Positions 53,132-64,000 of a stretch of 64,000 nucleotides of DNA are shown in pieces. Numbering within the stretch: position 1 is the stretch's first letter; every line of letters begins with the position of its first letter. Source of the DNA: Clavulina sp. PMI_390 (Eukaryota; Basidiomycota; Agaricomycetes; Cantharellales; Hydnaceae). Under the pieces are notes generated by a model that made no database searches, had not been told where the DNA came from, and was given only the letters and a program-made list of their open reading frames with translations. A program made the translations under genes and the position numbers. The stretch covers positions 148,729-212,728 of the forward strand of contig WIDE01000036.1 in assembly GCA_015039315.1 (NCBI GenBank), given 5' to 3'.

Positions 53132-54624
53132 CTAAGACTCTCGAGCGATCAAAACTTTGGGTAAGCCGGCTTCCGCGGGTTCTCCAAACATATCGACTTG
53201 CCAGCCGAACACCACTGCAGGGATTACGTATCTACGACCAACAGGTAAGAATATGTGCACCGTTCTCATGAGTACGACGAACCTCTGCCTCTTCTCTTTG
53301 GTGATCTCAGATATCTTTTCCACATCTTCCGGCGTAAGCTTGAATTCCTTGAGGTTCGATGTGATACGCTCTGATGAGATGAAAGAGAACGACCTCAGTA
53401 TTCGTCGTATTGGTAATTGCGCAATGAATGCACACCTGGCGTGATCGACTTGGGAATGACACAGCAACCTCGTGCGATGCCCCAATTCAGCAAAATATTT
53501 GCGGTGTTCGCCCCAGGGTAAGATTTCGCCACTTCTTCGACAACAGGGTGTTGCAAGAGTGTTGACCCAACAATACCTGCCAAAGCGATGGAGGTTATGA
53601 GATCAGCTGATATCTTCCACCGAGAAATAGGCATACCTGGACTGGCAAGTGGTGCATATCCAGTGACCACGATTCCCTTCTCTCTGCAAAATTTCACGAG
53701 GTCTTCTTGGATGAGGTAAGGGTGCAGCTCAACCTCATTCACCGCAGGGGTGATTCCCGTCGTACGTATGAGCTGTTCGATATGCTCGACCGTAAAATTA
53801 GACACCCCGACGTTTTTCACCTGGAATGTTTGAGGCATAGCTGAGTTTGGTAATGTCTGAGATGAGCATAATTTTGCCGAATACACACCTTTCCAGTTGA
53901 TAGCAGCTTCTGCATGGCGAGCCAGGTTTCTGCGATAGTAACCGTCCGATCAGGATCGATTGGTTTGGGATTAACCAGATCGAGCTTGGGGGGACCACGC
54001 CTAGGGAGAAGGGCCACCGGCAAGTGTATCACTAGAGGTTCAGGCGTGGGTCAGATGGGGGTGTTCTATCACCATCTAAAGCCCGGGAGGACAGTGAGAA
54101 CATACAATATAGATCAAGGTACTCCATGTCAAGCTGCTTAAGCGTAAGGTCGAGCTCCGCTTCCACATCCTCAGGGTGATGTGAAGTGCACCAAAGCTAT
54201 AACCAATTCACTTGGTTCAACATTCTGAATGCTGACTAGAACTGATGTGACCGGCTTCACCTTCGATGAAATGAATAATTCCTCGCGTTTCACGGCAGAC
54301 CCTATGACTTTCTTGAGGCTACGGCCGACCTTCAACAGCCAAGATAAGCGAAGTCGTTTACAATGGGTAATCATCGTGAAGATTTTACTACGACGAACCT
54401 CTTCTTGGTTTCCGTAGTTGATAGCTAAATCAAAATGCCGATATCCAGCCTTGACCGCGTGCTGGATCTACGGGTCGTTGGGGGACTCATGAGAGTTGTC
54501 CGCATCATAAGGCGTGAACATTCCAGCTCACCGCTCGTTCACAGTCTTCGCCGATAAGTGCACTAGTCCCCAGCCCGATAGCTGGAATAGATCCTGAACC
54601 GTGGACGAGAGTGAAAGAAGTCAT
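53132..54624 (-). CDS. Aldo/keto reductase (AKR superfamily)
   Basis: Starts [20 protein letters not shown] at 54,624 and ends at 53,132, with several introns. The catalytic tetrad of the family is recognisable: Asp and Tyr in [17 protein letters not shown], Lys in ELFISSK followed by [12 protein letters not shown], and His in YLDLYLIHLPV. Next come the strand [17 protein letters not shown], the NEVELHPYL segment, [14 protein letters not shown] and the cofactor-binding part [19 protein letters not shown], followed by [14 protein letters not shown]. Enzymes of this family reduce aldehydes and ketones with NADPH or NADH in the cytosol. The C-terminal loop that sets substrate choice is the least certain part (53,132-53,260 may contain another intron). 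Substrate not predictable. Confidence 0.88.
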
Positions 54625-55928
54625 GGTAGAGGAGAGATAAGAATGGCGAGTTGGAGGAGCCTGCCACGATATTTATACTGGCAGACTTGTACAGAATCCC
54701 CATTGGCAAAGCATTATGGTGTAGGGGTGGTCGCAAACCGGTGTAACCGGTTTTGACAAGGATAAAGCGGGTGCGCCGTTCCATGGCCGAGACCGAGACC
54801 GAAACCGGACTAAAGGCTCAGCATGCCGTCTACCTCAGGTACTTCGATGATATGGACGCCCTAGTTTGGTGCGCTCTCCCAGGATTCCTGCAGTTTGACT
54901 GAACTGGGGTCAGAGTGTAGTGTGTGAAGCAATGCATTGCTCCAACAGGGGTCTAATGCCATGCCCGATCTCCTACCCCGTGTCTTGCGCCCTCTCCCGT
55001 AGCCGAGGTGTGGCTAGACAGGAGCCTGGAAGAATGACAACAATAAAAAGGTAAGAAGCACCAAATAAGCACAAGGGGATCACTACGCAACTTGCGATCC
55101 GATGAAGAACCGGGCGGGGTCAAGGGGGCGAGTTGGGTGAATATATAGACCTGGTGTGTCATATATCAGGGTCTAATAACATCTGGTTGAGCAAATCTCC
55201 CAGTAAGATGCAGTTCCCTCCTTCCTACCATGTCGTAAAGCTGCCGACCCGCTGATTTTGGAGGTTCTCATTTCATTCTTTGAGGCCCCATTTCGGCGTG
55301 TGCATTTACTACTCACTACGTGCAAACTTGCGTCGACTCCCTTTCCACCTGTCAATTACCGCTGGAAAGTAGAGGGTTGTATATGTTCTTTGTTATGACA
55401 ACTAGACTCGTAAGTCGAACCCAGCTGTCGATTTATGGGGAGTGTGATGTAATAAGCTCTTCGAGACTACGTCGTCTCTCGTCGTGGTATGCGGCTTGGC
55501 AGGCTTGCTAGGAAAATAGCTTCAGCAAAACTGATGGCGAACGTTTGCTGGGTAGGGTTATCCAGGAGGCCGGCCCCAACCAAGCCCGCGAGGAGTGACT
55601 TGAGTGGGTAGGTGATTCAGTAGCTCGGGGAAGCGGGAGATTATCTGCTCCTTTTTATCTCGGATGCGAGTGCTGCATCTTCTCAGAAGAGTAACGCGAA
55701 TTCGCCATTGGCATAGGCATGAAACTGCATAACCGATCGACAACTGAAAGCCCTAGAAGAAACTGTCGCGTCAAGGAGCATGGCGGTGGTAATAAAGCAT
55801 CACAATGGAATAACCTTTGGTGATGGGGGTAGAATGCGAATATATATTCAGGACACCAAGCCCGAGTAATGCATGTGTTAGCAACAGAACAAGGGAGCCA
55901 CAATAAAATAAGGGTCGCAAGCGTCGAA
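54625..55928. other. Gene-free interval of about 1.3 kb
   Basis: Holds the aldo/keto reductase promoter on the left and the VMA21 3' region on the right. A small imperfect palindrome lies near 54,737-54,755 (accggtgtaaccggtt). Short frames on both strands show no domain. I see no supported gene. Confidence 0.55.
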
Positions 55929-56339
55929 TTATTTATTCTTTTTTGATTCGAGGCCTTGTTTTGCGGAGTCGATGCGGGCTTGGTCACCCTGGTCCTCCAA
56001 TACTGATAGGATGATGTACGATACGAGCACAACATTAGCTGAGATGACAGCAGTTATTGCAGCATATGTATTATTGCCTTGAAGCGAGGGATAGCATGAG
56101 CGAGCAGAGATGCAGACGAACTAAGATCACGAGGAGAATTACTTACCATCCCAAAAGCGATTTAGAGAAACAAAATAGCTAGAGATGGGAACTACCGCGA
56201 GCGCAATGCTGAATGCTAGAAGCTTGAACATGGCTCCACTGTGCGGGATGCGTCAAGCTACAAACATCTGAGAATTACAAATCACTCACCTTGAGGCAGC
56301 CTTGTCAATTGCTTTCATGGGTGCAACCTTCTCGGCCAT
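55929..56339 (-). CDS. VMA21: VMA21, V-ATPase assembly factor of the ER membrane
   Basis: Three exons: 56290-56339, 56147-56238 and 55929-56077, joining to 96 aa. The protein starts MAEKVAPMKAIDKAAS. Two membrane segments follow, FKLLAFSIALAVVPISSYFV and ITAVISANVVLVSYIILSVL, separated by the short loop NRFWDGNNTYA. The very end is SKKNK, a dilysine KKxx ER-retrieval signal, matching yeast Vma21. The size, two-helix layout and dilysine end identify the family well. VMA21 guides assembly of the V0 sector of the vacuolar proton pump in the ER. The gene is too small and split to show as one long frame. It is transcribed away from kinase copy 4. Confidence 0.9.
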
Positions 56340-56390
56340 CGTTTTCTGATGCAAAGTGCGCGCAGGTGGTGGTGCAAGTTAGTGACGTTT

Positions 56391-56434
56391 GCGTCGTATG
56401 TGGTTGCCGAGGCTCGGGCCAAACAACCTATCAC
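56391..56434 (+). repeat. Left copy of a 44-bp diverged direct repeat flanking kinase copy 4
   Basis: Aligns without gaps to 60,521-60,564; about three quarters of the bases agree, including the core ccgaggctcgggccaaaca at 56,407-56,425 (one mismatch in 19). It lies upstream of VMA21 (-) and of kinase copy 4 (+). It may be a shared promoter motif, or a duplicated site from insertion of the kinase gene. Confidence 0.5.
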
Positions 56435-56712
56435 CACCTTGCCCTCACTGTAGTGTCATGGTGTTACAGTGACGGGCTGAGATCTACGTGTCTTATAACA
56501 TGATCCAACCTCTCTATCCTCTGCAACCTCACTTCGAAGCTACCTCAAACATTGTAATGTAGATTGGCGCATCTCAACCAAGCTTACGGCGGCTCAGCAT
56601 AATTTGTTCCTATCATTTGCAATGATTAGGCTTGCGTAGTTGTCGCCAAGCGTGGGATTAGCTCTGGGGGCAGTAATTATCGCTGCTAAATGGGCATTGG
56701 CGCTCAACATCC

Positions 56713-59700
56713 ATGGCCAGTCGCACCCTGGGTTTATTAGCTCCTCGAACAGTCCATCCTCCTGACCACCCCACCGGGTATGCTCGCTACCTGGAAAGAA
56801 TAATCAACAATGAGAGTTTCTTTCGCACGGCACTTCGAACCAATGGACCTGAGAAACTGTTCGCTATCCTGACAAGTGTAACTCTCTTCCTCCTACCCGA
56901 GGATTCAACACTGACTTGGGCCCCTGTATGAACAGGCTCTGAATTTCCCACCGCCAACGGAAGCACTCAGATTCCAGGTCGCTGAACGTCTCAAATCTAT
57001 TCTGGCAGAATGTCCACATTTCTTGTTCAGTCACGGTTACCCATGCATGGACCACGGTGGTGCTGAGCTAAACTATGGGGATACAAGCATCCTACACAGA
57101 ACAGAAGTGCTCCCATGCCATGAAATTACAACTCACCATAGTTGGACGAGTCGCTTTGATGATGAGCTCCATATACAGGTTTGAATATTCGCCCACAACC
57201 TCTGTTGTGTGCATGACCATCTCATCTCTTGACTCGCCTTACTACCTAGATTGCTCGGCAGAATATGGTCACGCTTCTATTTGTCGTCAATCACCCCTCC
57301 ATCTTGACCGCCTCCCGAATTATCCAGACAAGTAGCGACTACGGGTGGACACTTACCGCGATCGCTCCTGAACCCTGTAAGCCCGCCCACAAGACGTTCA
57401 AAGAGCTCAAACCATATGAACGGCCATTGGCATGGGCTGCTGTGGTGCGTATCCCTATCCGTGGATATGTGTGCACAAGGCACCTGAGCCTGAGCTATCC
57501 TATATTACATCCCCCTCTCTAGGCGTGCTCTATAGCATCAGCGGTCGATTATTTCCACAGATCTATACAAATACCGCACGGTAGCATAGGCCCCGTAAGC
57601 TACCCTATTCTCGCACATCGATTGCCATACTAACTGAGGAATAGGATAACATCCGTTTCAGCTCTAATGGTGTTGCGAAACTATTCGATATAGGGGTTGC
57701 CCGTACTCAAGCAGATCTTGCAGCCCTTCGACAAGGGAGTTCCTCAGAACAAGACGTTGCACCTCAAGACATCCTGAAGGTCACGTCGAGCCGTACTCGT
57801 GATAGATTCATCCAGTACGTGATCCTCAAACACACCATTCCCCTCCACACTAATACCACTGCAGAGACCAGCGGGATTTTGGCGTCACAATGCTACGGCT
57901 GCTTGACCCTGATGAACAGCGCGAGCCAGCCGAACTCCTCAAACCGCAGTTGGATGCTCTGCCTGGTTGGCCACTTCTCGCTCAGAATCTCGCCATTGAT
58001 ATTCTGGCATCATTCATTCACTGCAGTGAAAGAAGTCCTGATGATGAATCTCCAGCTAATTCGCCCAGCTTCTCCGATGCCATATTTCGTCTGAAACAGC
58101 TAGTGGTACTCCTTCGGTTGCACTCACTAATGAGGACCACAAGCTCTGTGAGCATTTTTGCAGAGCACCTTCTGCCTATCTCGTTTCTATTGACGAATTC
58201 CACTGTTAATGAAATAACCATCTATCGCGACCTGAACCATGATTCGGTCAGTACACATCGGATCCTGGTTTTGATGTCGATATGTCGAATATTGATCAAT
58301 ACTGTAAAACAGAACCACGCTGAATTCTACGCTTTGATCAGGATTGAATCAAGCGGCGAGCGAACTTGGGCCGTGACGAAGCGCTGGCTTGGCCAAGATG
58401 CCGCTTGGGATACCATTACCTTTTGCAGAATAGTGGACCTCCTCCGGAAGCCAAATGACATAGCCGTGATGTCTTGCACATACCGGTCCTTGACGCTTTC
58501 CAAATTAGCCAAGATCCTTCCATCATTGAACCAAGGGGTCCCGGACGACAGATCATTTGCTAATCCTCCGTACGTTTGGCCATCATTCTTCACAGCAGTT
58601 AGCTCCCAAGTGAATGCTGACATTTGCGTAGAGCACATCATCTCAATAGCTGGTGGTATGTAATTGCACTCCTCGTGGCTCTACGGGGGTATCGTGCCCA
58701 TTGGACAACCCCTCCAAGTAATAAGTGGGCCTCGCGCGCTGTGGCTGCTCTAAACAACCCTGTTGCTCGTCTGTTGGCGGCGAGTGTGTCGAGAAACGCC
58801 AAATCCAGTTCTTCCAACTCCCACGTCCCATCATTTCGCTGTCTATCCGTGACTGATTGGGTCACCCCAGCATTCACGACCGATCGTGCTTGGATGTCGA
58901 CAAAGCTTTCAGTGGACCGTAGCGCCGTTCTATCCACCCGTCGAATCCTGAGTGACCCACAGGTTCTTAGCCTCGCAATGATGGATGACTACCAAGAGCA
59001 TGCTCTGGAGCTTCTACAAGATGTACGGCCATCTTTCTAGTGCTCGCGAAACTCTTACCTGATCTAACGTTGTGTTTCTATAGGCCCTGGATGATCCTTC
59101 TGACGAGCTAGGCGATGATCGGCCTCGAGCTATGCGCCTCCTCCAAGACCTGGTGTCCCGCGCCAAAAAGCTACCCCAATGTATACAGCGTTTACGCATC
59201 AGTAAACGGGTTTTTCGAGATGCCGGGGGCGAGGCGTTGATTTGGAACGTTACGCTTGATAACAAACCAGTTATTGCTCGCGACGCCCGTCCTCCTGACA
59301 ATGAAGACTGGGCGTCCCCTGAAGGGCAGTTGATCTTGTCGGTGAGTGACTCGCTTGAGCTCATGTGACACTCGCAGACTCGTCCTCCTTCTATGCGTAG
59401 GTCGTCCGTCGCGAAATTGTATCTCAAATCCAAATCCGCCACCCAAATGTGCTCCCCATCTTGGGTATTTCGTCCGACAACGTACATCCACTTTCCATCA
59501 TTACACCACTCGCTCCCAACGGCAATGCGTTCCGATATCTGCTGACCCTGAATCCATCCGATCGAGGGTATATGATGCTGAAAATCGTAGGCTTTCGCCC
59601 CGATCTACACCGCTGTCATGAACTTCTAACAATTCGCATAGGTTACCAATGTTGCGTCGGCAATCGACTATTTGCATCAGCTCCGCCCTCCGATCGTCCA

Positions 59701-60250
59701 CGGAGATATCCATGCGGTATGCCCACAAACTCGAGCTCTCATATTGTTGCAACAACCAACTCATTTCATCGGACAGCGTAACATTCTCATCGACGCAGAT
59801 GGAAACGGGCTCCTATCTGATTTCGGCTTATCAAGGATCAAACACGAGCAGACTCGTACTGCAACCAACATTGTCGAAGGAGGAAAGTATCGCTATATGG
59901 CGCCAGAGCTTCTATCGTCCCTGGACCGCAAGTTTCGCACCACTCCAGCTTCAGATTGCTATGCCTTCGCCATGACCATCCTCGAGCTTGCCACTCTTGA
60001 GAAACCCTTTGCCGAATTCGAGAATGAGCGAGCCGCATTTGCTGCTGCGGAACATGGCGTCCGGCCTCAACGACCCGCACAGGAGAAGTTCGGCGGACCG
60101 AATGCAGAGGCTGCGGATCTGATTTGGGCATTGCTAACGGAGATGTGGGACGAGCAACCTGGCAAGCGGCCAACTATGTACATGGTAAACTGCCGCTTAG
60201 TTGCTGTGCTGTGTCTAGATCCCCCTCTTCAGCGAAGCACAACGACCTGA
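56713..60250 (+). CDS. Tandem pseudokinase-TKL kinase protein, copy 4 (distant paralogue)
   Basis: Twelve exons with the same order and phases as copy 2: 56713-56877, 56936-57178, 57250-57444, 57523-57594, 57645-57814, 57865-58246, 58313-58569, 58632-59022, 59084-59341, 59401-59586, 59642-59716, 59777-60250. They join in frame to about 955 aa. It is clearly more diverged than copies 1-3. The pseudokinase half reads PHGSIGPDN where HRDxxxxN is expected (Asp lost, Asn kept) and LFDIGVAR where DFG is expected. The kinase half keeps IVHGDIH, RNILID, SDFGLSRI, YMAPELL and a helix-C Glu, but again has VIARDAR (Arg, codon 59,279-59,281) at beta3. It is an intact gene between VMA21 and ALG8, about 47 kb from the other copies. 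Substrate unknown. Confidence 0.85.
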
Positions 60251-60520
60251 AAGTGGGTGTTAATTGGTGATGAGTGATCAAAAACTCACACACTAGTTCG
60301 GACTCCCCCTCGAAGTCCTAATCCATGACGTCGATATGGGACCTCAAAGCCGTACGTGGGGGGCCTACGAGATGGAGTTGCGCCCCTCACCACTTGAAGG
60401 CTAGGAAGAATTCCCACTGAAGGCTATATTCATTATGGGTTGTTATTGTACAGAAATACCCTTTTTGTTATAGGAAGTAATGGACATTTTCGTAATTACA
60501 ACATAATTGTCCAAATTCAG

Positions 60521-60564
60521 GCGTCGCGTATTGGTACCGAGGCTCGAGCCAAACAGACCGTCAC
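60521..60564 (+). repeat. Right copy of a 44-bp diverged direct repeat flanking kinase copy 4
   Basis: Counterpart of 56,391-56,434, with the core ccgaggctcgagccaaaca at 60,537-60,555. It lies about 120 bp upstream of the ALG8 ATG. See the left copy for the two readings (shared promoter element or duplicated insertion site). Confidence 0.5.
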
Positions 60565-60686
60565 TCGCCAACTTGAAGTTGCCACGGTGTCACAGGTGAA
60601 CCTAGTATCATACCCCAACCTCCGACCTTTGTCCATTCCTTTGACGGGCGTGTCTCGCGTCGAGCGCAAAGAAATACGCGCCCCGA

Positions 60687-63600
60687 ATGTCGGCGCTCTC
60701 CTCTACATCGAGTTATCCACCCATCTCCGGCTCCGGCTCTAATGGAATTCGTCATCGCCGGACCAGTTCTCAGCAGAAACTAAACCCATTCGGCAAGAAA
60801 ATATCATTCCCACCGACTCTCGAAGAGTCTGGCGATACCTCTGGCTCAGCTTCTTCCCCTACAAAATCACAATTCCCCTCTAATGGCTCGAGAAGTAAGC
60901 GAACACAAGAAAAAGAAAAGGCAGAGAGAGATTCGATGGTCGGATGGGGGTGGCTCAAGCTCACCGTTGCAGAAAGGGACATGCTTGTTCTAAGCACGTT
61001 CATCAAAGTACTCCTCTTCCCAGCATAGTGAGTCTATCTGAGATATGCATGTATGCAGTCACCAAAATAACTTTGTATGTTGCAGTCGCTCTACGGATTT
61101 TGAGGTACATCGAAATTGGCTCGCTATCACGTATAGCCTCCCCATGTCCAAATGGTATTGGGATGTGAGTCCTGTTGCATGCTTCTATCACCTAGGGGAA
61201 TTCTTTCTGACCAAGATCTCTTCTCGCAATGCGCAACAGACAACATCAGAATGGAGTAAGTCCTGCTGTTCCTTCGGCCAAGAATGAATCTCTAAAATTA
61301 ACCCACTAATCTGATCCTAGCTCTCGACTATCCACCCTTCTTTGCTTACTTCGAGTTCCTCCTATCCATCCCTGCCCGACTAATCGACAAACGAATTGTG
61401 GACCTCAACAACCTCAACTATGGCGCATGGAGCGTGATTGCTTATCAGCGGACCACCGTTATCCTCACCGAACTCGTACTTGGAGCTGCTTTGCTGCGGT
61501 ACGTCTCCGCTCAATTGATCGACGATCCTGTAACTGAGCAGCTACCCTCAACGAATTGTGTAGCCTCGCGCGAAGCAGTTTAGATAAGACCACTCAACGC
61601 ATCATTGCGTTCTCACTCTTCCTCCATCCTGGTTTCATTATCGTGGATCACATCCACTTTCAGTATAATGGCTTCATGTTTGGAATACTAGTGTGGAGTT
61701 TAGTTATGGCGCGTGAGGTGAGTGGTTCTTCTGGTCAAGCTTGGTTCACCGATTTGGCCGCGTTCTGAGCACTCCATCGATCACCTCACACTACAGGGAA
61801 ATCTGCTATTGAGTGGGACGCTCTTTGCAGTCCTCCTGAACTTCAAGCATATCTACATGTATCTGGCGGTCAGTCTCCGCTACTTGCTGATTTTTCAATT
61901 CGCTTGGATTTTTATCATTGATGATGCCTCCCACCACACCCCGCCTTCCTCCATCTCATAAAATAGCCTGCATATTTTGTCTATCTATTGAGAGCACACT
62001 GCTTCCCGTCCTCAGCTCCTCTTTCCCTCCCGACCCTCCTTTCTTCTCCAGGCACCGCTCTCCCAACTCTCATTACCCATTTCCGTCCAACGCACTTTAT
62101 CGCCCTCGCAAATGTCGTTGTCGCCACTTTCGTTGTATCTTTCGGACCGTTTGTTTTCTTGCGGTCACCTGTGGAGTACGCCAACGCGGATGGTGCTGGC
62201 CAATTACATGGCCAAATCGCCCAGATCCTGAGCAGGCTGTTCCCCTTCATGAGAGGGCTGAACCATGCGTACTGGGCACCGAATGCTTGGGCGTTGGTGA
62301 CATTCGCAGATCGCGTTTTGCTAAAAGGTGCGTCGTCCCTCGCATGCGGTTCCTGTCTTGTCACCCTAATTGATAATGGTCTCCTTCCTTTCTGATCCTC
62401 ACACCGCGTTTGTGTTGCTTGGTTCGTGGATGGACAGTTATCCAAATACTTCGTTTGGCAAGCTTCCTCCCGATTACTATCAACGAAGCGGGCGTCGCTT
62501 CAAGTAGCCGTGGACTCGTAGGTGATACAGTGTTTGCAGTCCTTCCAAACATCAAGCCGTTGCATACCTTTGTGGCCACACTTGCCTGTCAATTGGTGAG
62601 CGTTTGTCGCCGCTTTTTGAATTGATAGCCTCTTCGCCCCGCCCTATGTCTCACCATGATACTCCCTACACGCAGGTCTTCCTCATCAAACTATGGAACA
62701 CCCCCACGTACAAGTCCTTCCTCTCCGCGGTGACGCTCTGTGGCTGGGCCTCGTTCACGTTCGGTTGGCATGTCCACGAAAAGGCGATTCTGCTTGTCTT
62801 GGTCCCGCTCAGCTTGATGGCGGCGGACAGCCATGCCCACTTGAGGACGTTCACTCTTGCGAGTGTCGCGGGTGTGGTGGCGCTCTTCCCTCTGATTTTC
62901 ACGCCTCAAGGTGTGTGTTCTTCGTGACTGCTCTTTCCTGGTTCGATTCAGGGTTGCTGATTGCGCTATTGTTTGTCGGGATTAGAATCCATCTTCAAGG
63001 TGGTGTATTCATTGTGCTGGGGAGCGGCTGTTTTCACCCTTTTGACAAAACGGGTTTACGAGTACGTTAAGATTTCTCCGCTCCTTTCCTTGTATCATCT
63101 ATCGACAGTTGGTCTAATGTGTTGACTCCTATCCTTCCCACTGAACCCCGTCGACATACACCCTGCTCTTTGCTGGCTATGCATCAAAATCGCGCCAACA
63201 GATTCCCTGATGGCCTCGTCGCTGCAATCATCGATCGTGCAGAACGTCTGTATATTCTTGGCTTTGCACCCCTGCAACTCTTCGTAGCAGTATACGGATG
63301 GTCACGCCAGCCACTCCCAGAGGCCTTGGTGATTGTGCAAAACGAAGCAAGGAGAAAAGCGGTGGAGGCAGCTCAGATATCATTGAAGGTCCTTGCAGGG
63401 GTCCTGACGGTGCCGGCTAGCGTGAGCGTCAGCACGAGTGCAACAAGCGCGGTAGCGGTGGAGGCGGTGACGAGCACGCCCGCTTTGGCAGAGACAGTGA
63501 CAGCAGTGGCGACGGCAGCGATTGAGACCGCCACGACAATGCTTGCGGACGCCGCCTCAGTATGCGTCGATACCCTTGCAGACTGCGATTGCCTGGACTC

Positions 63601-63985
63601 GTCTTTAATCGAGGAAGGCGCTGCTGCTGCAACTGAAACAGTATCGGCGGTCTTCGAATCCCTGGCAGCGGATGGGGTTTCAATAACGTCAATAGCTGCG
63701 TCTGCGACGTCATTACTCGCCACCGCCTCATCGTCCACGCCCCTCTCGCTCCCTACCGAGGCTATCCAAGAAGTGGTACAAGCCGCAACACAGGCTGTGG
63801 AGGGAGGGAGGGAGATGCAATTCCTTCCTCTTATGCTGACGAGCGTGTATTGTGCGATAGGGTTACTATGGGCATTTGGGAGGCTGTCGTATATCTATTT
63901 GACAAGAACCAGCGGTCCAAGTGGGAGTGGTGCGAGTGCTGGTGTAGGTGCCGGGCCTAATGTGGTTGTGGGTGCGGCAAGGTAG
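60687..63985 (+). CDS. ALG8: ALG8, dolichyl-P-Glc alpha-1,3-glucosyltransferase (with a low-complexity insertion)
   Basis: Eleven exons: 60687-61027, 61086-61164, 61240-61255 (16 nt), 61321-61498, 61564-61717, 61797-61868, 61967-62327, 62438-62595, 62676-62910, 62986-63061, 63109-63985; about 848 aa. After a Ser-rich cytosolic start come family signatures: [100 protein letters not shown] and, near the end, [24 protein letters not shown] and HAYWAPN favour ALG8 over ALG6. The enzyme adds the second glucose to the lipid-linked oligosaccharide in the ER membrane before N-glycosylation. Compared with the usual 530-580 aa, it is long because of the N-terminal tail and an Ala/Ser/Thr/Val-rich insertion of roughly 150 residues (63,340-63,810) just before [10 protein letters not shown]. 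Confidence 0.9.
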
Positions 63986-64000
63986 TGAGCGAAGGCCTCT

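Noticed and set aside
54737..54755. Palindrome around accggtgtaaccggtt
   Set aside because: Short and isolated; no gene or repeat family linked to it, so not called as a regulatory site.
62941..62960. ggttcgattcaggg, resembling a tRNA T-arm
   Set aside because: No acceptor or anticodon arm nearby, and it lies in an ALG8 intron.
63373..63738. Minus-strand Ala/Val-rich frames opposite the end of ALG8
   Set aside because: Mirror of the low-complexity ALG8 insertion; the plus strand has the conserved family motifs on both sides.

Overview
The window looks like nuclear DNA from a basidiomycete of the class Agaricomycetes. Genes are intron-dense, with most introns about 45-70 bp and GT...AG ends. 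There are tandem families of TKL-type kinases and of F-box proteins with a CxxC/CxxC module, plus ordinary fungal housekeeping genes. A Rhizoctonia-like (Ceratobasidiaceae) host would fit, but that is inference. I saw no rRNA, tRNA, CRISPR array or intact transposon. Exon joins were worked out by hand from splice signals, reading frame and comparison between paralogues.

Layout: (1) 1-9,898, plus strand: three tandem copies of a pseudokinase-plus-kinase gene. The first is cut by the window edge, the second is intact (12 exons, 964 aa), and the third carries one in-frame TAG. (2) 10,142-27,348, minus strand: six tandem F-box genes (A to F), converging tail-to-tail on the kinase array. A 10-N assembly gap at 21,880-21,889 joins the middle of copy E to the middle of copy D, so about 1.2 kb is probably missing there. 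(3) 29,707-39,393: a CorA/ALR-type Mg2+ transporter gene (+) and a KDM5/Lid2-type H3K4 demethylase gene (-). (4) 39,394-45,820: a long stretch with no convincing gene. (5) 45,821-52,364: a gene for a disordered protein of about 1,930 residues, rich in Ser, Pro and Ala. (6) 53,132-63,985: an aldo/keto reductase (-), VMA21 (-), a fourth pseudokinase-kinase gene (+) and ALG8 (+).

The most unusual element is the pseudokinase-kinase family. A degenerate kinase fold (HGG/HGS instead of HRD, DPG/DIG instead of DFG) precedes a TKL kinase fold that keeps HGD, DFG and APE but has Arg in place of the beta3 lysine in all four copies. The order resembles the JH2-JH1 layout of animal JAK kinases, presumably by convergence. 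The third copy's stop codon would release a protein holding only the pseudokinase half. The fourth copy sits between VMA21 and ALG8, and a 44-bp diverged direct repeat flanks it.

VMA21 (V-ATPase assembly in the ER) and ALG8 (lipid-linked oligosaccharide glucosylation in the ER) are unrelated housekeeping genes. ALG8 here carries a low-complexity insertion of roughly 150 residues before its conserved C-terminal segment, and a 16-nt microexon.
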